Assembly (NCBI RefSeq): GCF_000971965.1
Contig: NZ_KQ040792.1
Coordinates: forward strand, 248,001-312,000
Reading direction: 5' to 3'
Length of the DNA stretch: 64,000 bases
DNA from: Paenibacillus wulumuqiensis
Lineage (GTDB): Bacteria; Bacillota; Bacilli; Paenibacillales; Paenibacillaceae
In this document: one piece after another, positions 62,811-64,000 of the stretch
Numbering within the stretch: the stretch's first letter is position 1
Layout of the letters: each line of letters starts with the position of its first letter
Translations under genes and position numbers: made by a program
Notes under the pieces: model-generated
Seen by the model: the letters and a program-made list of their open reading frames with translations, nothing else
Told to the model about the DNA's origin: nothing
Databases searched by the model: none

Positions 62811-63968
62811 CTAACTCAGGCGCTGGACAAACTGTTCCAGTCGATCCAGCGCCTGTTCCAGCACCGGACGTGCATAGGCATAGGACAGCCGGATATACCC
62901 TTCACCATATCGGGAAAAGGCATCCCCGGGCACGACAGCGACGCCGTCCTCATCGAGCAGACGCAGCGCGAATTCCATAGAAGGCAGACCGAGATGGGCG
63001 ATGGAAGGGAACAGGTAAAAGGCGCCTTCCGGCTTTTCCAGTGTTAATCCCATGTGCATCAGCCGATCATATACATAATCCCGGCGCTCCCGGTAGGCGT
63101 CACGCATCGGCAGAGCATCATCAATACCATGAGTCAGTGCTTCCAGCGCCGCATACTGGCTGATGGAGCTGGCACAGGACACATTGTACTGGTGGACCTT
63201 GAGCATATGGGCCGTCAGCCAGGCCGGTGCGAGCGTATAGCCGATCCGCCAGCCGGTCATGGAGTGGGATTTGGAGACGCCGTTAATAATGATCGTCTTG
63301 TCCCGCATGCCCGGCAGCAGGGCGATCGATTCATGCGGCGTGTCGTAGATCAGCTCACTGTAGATCTCGTCCGAAATGACAAAGATGTCCCGCTCTCTCA
63401 GCAGAGCAGCCATATCCTCCAGCTCGCTGCGGTTCATGACGCGGCCGGTCGGGTTGGAAGGGTAGCCGATTACTATCGCTTTGGTGCGCGGCGACAGATG
63501 CGGCTCCACCAGTTCGGCTGTCAGCTTGAAGCCGGTGCTGCGGGTATCGACATAGACCGGTACACCGCCCGCCAGCCGGATCAGCGGCTCGTATCCGGGA
63601 TAGATAGGATCCGGCAGGATCACTTCATCACCGGGCGTAATAATCGTTCGCAGGGTTACGTCCAGCGCTTCACTGGCGCCCACGGTAATAATCACTTCGG
63701 TAGGGCCGTCGTACTGCTGGCCGTATTTGATGCGCACAAAGTCCGCAGCTGCCTGACGCAGCGCCGGAATACCTGCATTGGGGGTATAGACAGTGCGCCC
63801 TTCCTGCATCGCGCGTGCTGCCGCCTCCATAATATGCGATGGTGTCGGGAAGTCCGGTTGTCCGAGCGTGAGGGCCAGCGCTTCCGGGTACTGTGCCGCT
63901 GCGTTGGCGATTTTGCGAATGCCGCTGATCTGAATATCCTTGACCGATGAATTAACCAGATGTTCCAT
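62811..63968 (-). CDS. patA: PatA-type class I aminotransferase (N-acetyl-LL-diaminopimelate aminotransferase candidate)
   Basis: 385 residues, AGGAAGA before ATG. Fold-type I PLP enzyme: TLGQPDFPTPSHIMEAAARA at the start, the PLP lysine in NGVSKSHSMTGWRIGYTLA, and YPSNPTGRVM for substrate. B. subtilis PatA makes N-acetyl-LL-diaminopimelate from the keto form, the step between DapH and DapL, both encoded in this window. Related enzymes use aspartate or aromatic amino acids, so the pathway fit is inference. Complete in the window. Confidence 0.9.
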   Translation of the reverse strand: MEHLVNSSVKDIQISGIRKIANAAAQYPEALALTLGQPDFPTPSHIMEAAARAMQEGRTVYTPNAGIPALRQAAADFVRIKYGQQYDGPTEVIITVGASEALDVTLRTIITPGDEVILPDPIYPGYEPLIRLAGGVPVYVDTRSTGFKLTAELVEPHLSPRTKAIVIGYPSNPTGRVMNRSELEDMAALLRERDIFVISDEIYSELIYDTPHESIALLPGMRDKTIIINGVSKSHSMTGWRIGYTLAPAWLTAHMLKVHQYNVSCASSISQYAALEALTHGIDDALPMRDAYRERRDYVYDRLMHMGLTLEKPEGAFYLFPSIAHLGLPSMEFALRLLDEDGVAVVPGDAFSRYGEGYIRLSYAYARPVLEQALDRLEQFVQRLS

Positions 63969-64000
63969 GTGTGTCTTCCTTTCTGGATGGAGAAATATGT

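Overview
The window looks like a chromosomal segment of a low-G+C-lineage, endospore-forming Gram-positive bacterium, most likely Paenibacillus or a close relative. The evidence is: two CotF-type spore coat genes, a YitT/DUF2179 protein, the acetylated diaminopimelate route (dapH, dapL and a PatA-like aminotransferase), a Bacillus-type gluconate locus with GntR-like operators and cre-like sites, strong AGGAGG ribosome binding sites, a sigma-B-like promoter, and a base composition a little above 50% G+C. I see no rRNA, tRNA, insertion sequence, prophage or CRISPR array. Most genes are ordinary core or accessory metabolism in short operons separated by clear intrinsic terminators.

Layout. 1-12 kb: a DinB-like protein cut by the window edge, L-asparaginase, a KGG-repeat stress protein with a sigma-B-like promoter, an SgrR-like regulator, a DUF4173 membrane protein, an EamA exporter, a KdpD-like universal stress domain, and a c-di-AMP (ydaO-type) riboswitch with its terminator in front of an unrecognised 137-residue protein. 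An NAD(P)-binding oxidoreductase pseudogene follows. 12-16 kb: acetyltransferase, NSS sodium symporter, DinB protein, aldo/keto reductase. 16.2-23.7 kb: a very AT-rich leader, a 21-residue peptide gene with its own promoter, near-ideal ribosome binding site and terminator, then a 780-residue ATPase-TPR protein, an MFS transporter, a cupin and a large S9 peptidase, all on one strand up to a terminator. This is the strongest candidate for an undescribed system. 23.9-32 kb: a 1249-residue secreted protein made of two copies of a roughly 600-residue propeller/Ig unit, and an alpha-glucoside-type ABC importer (binding protein and two permeases, no ATPase) with an upstream cre site. 32-42.8 kb: membrane-anchored methyltransferase, gntR-gntP-gntK, a diguanylate cyclase, a soluble chemoreceptor-like protein, and a pepT / methionine-synthase-like / YkgJ-like cluster.

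43-64 kb: SDR protein, DUF4309 protein, methyltransferase, cyclase-family hydrolase, ilvE, a winged-helix-like protein facing a cluster of AGTATTAATACT / AGTATCAA repeats and a divergent membrane protein, a secreted discoidin-FN3-discoidin protein, an S41-like protease, dapH and dapL, a TetR regulator close to an NmrA/NTF2-like pair whose promoter carries a double operator, YitT with a hairpin leader, two CotF proteins, a large chemoreceptor and a PatA-type aminotransferase.

Functional themes: sugar and gluconate uptake under carbon catabolite control, peptide and amino acid turnover (ansA, pepT, ilvE, dap genes), stress and second-messenger control (sigma-B, c-di-AMP, c-di-GMP), and one peptide-centred locus without an assigned function. 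All family calls are from reading the translated sequence; no database search was run.
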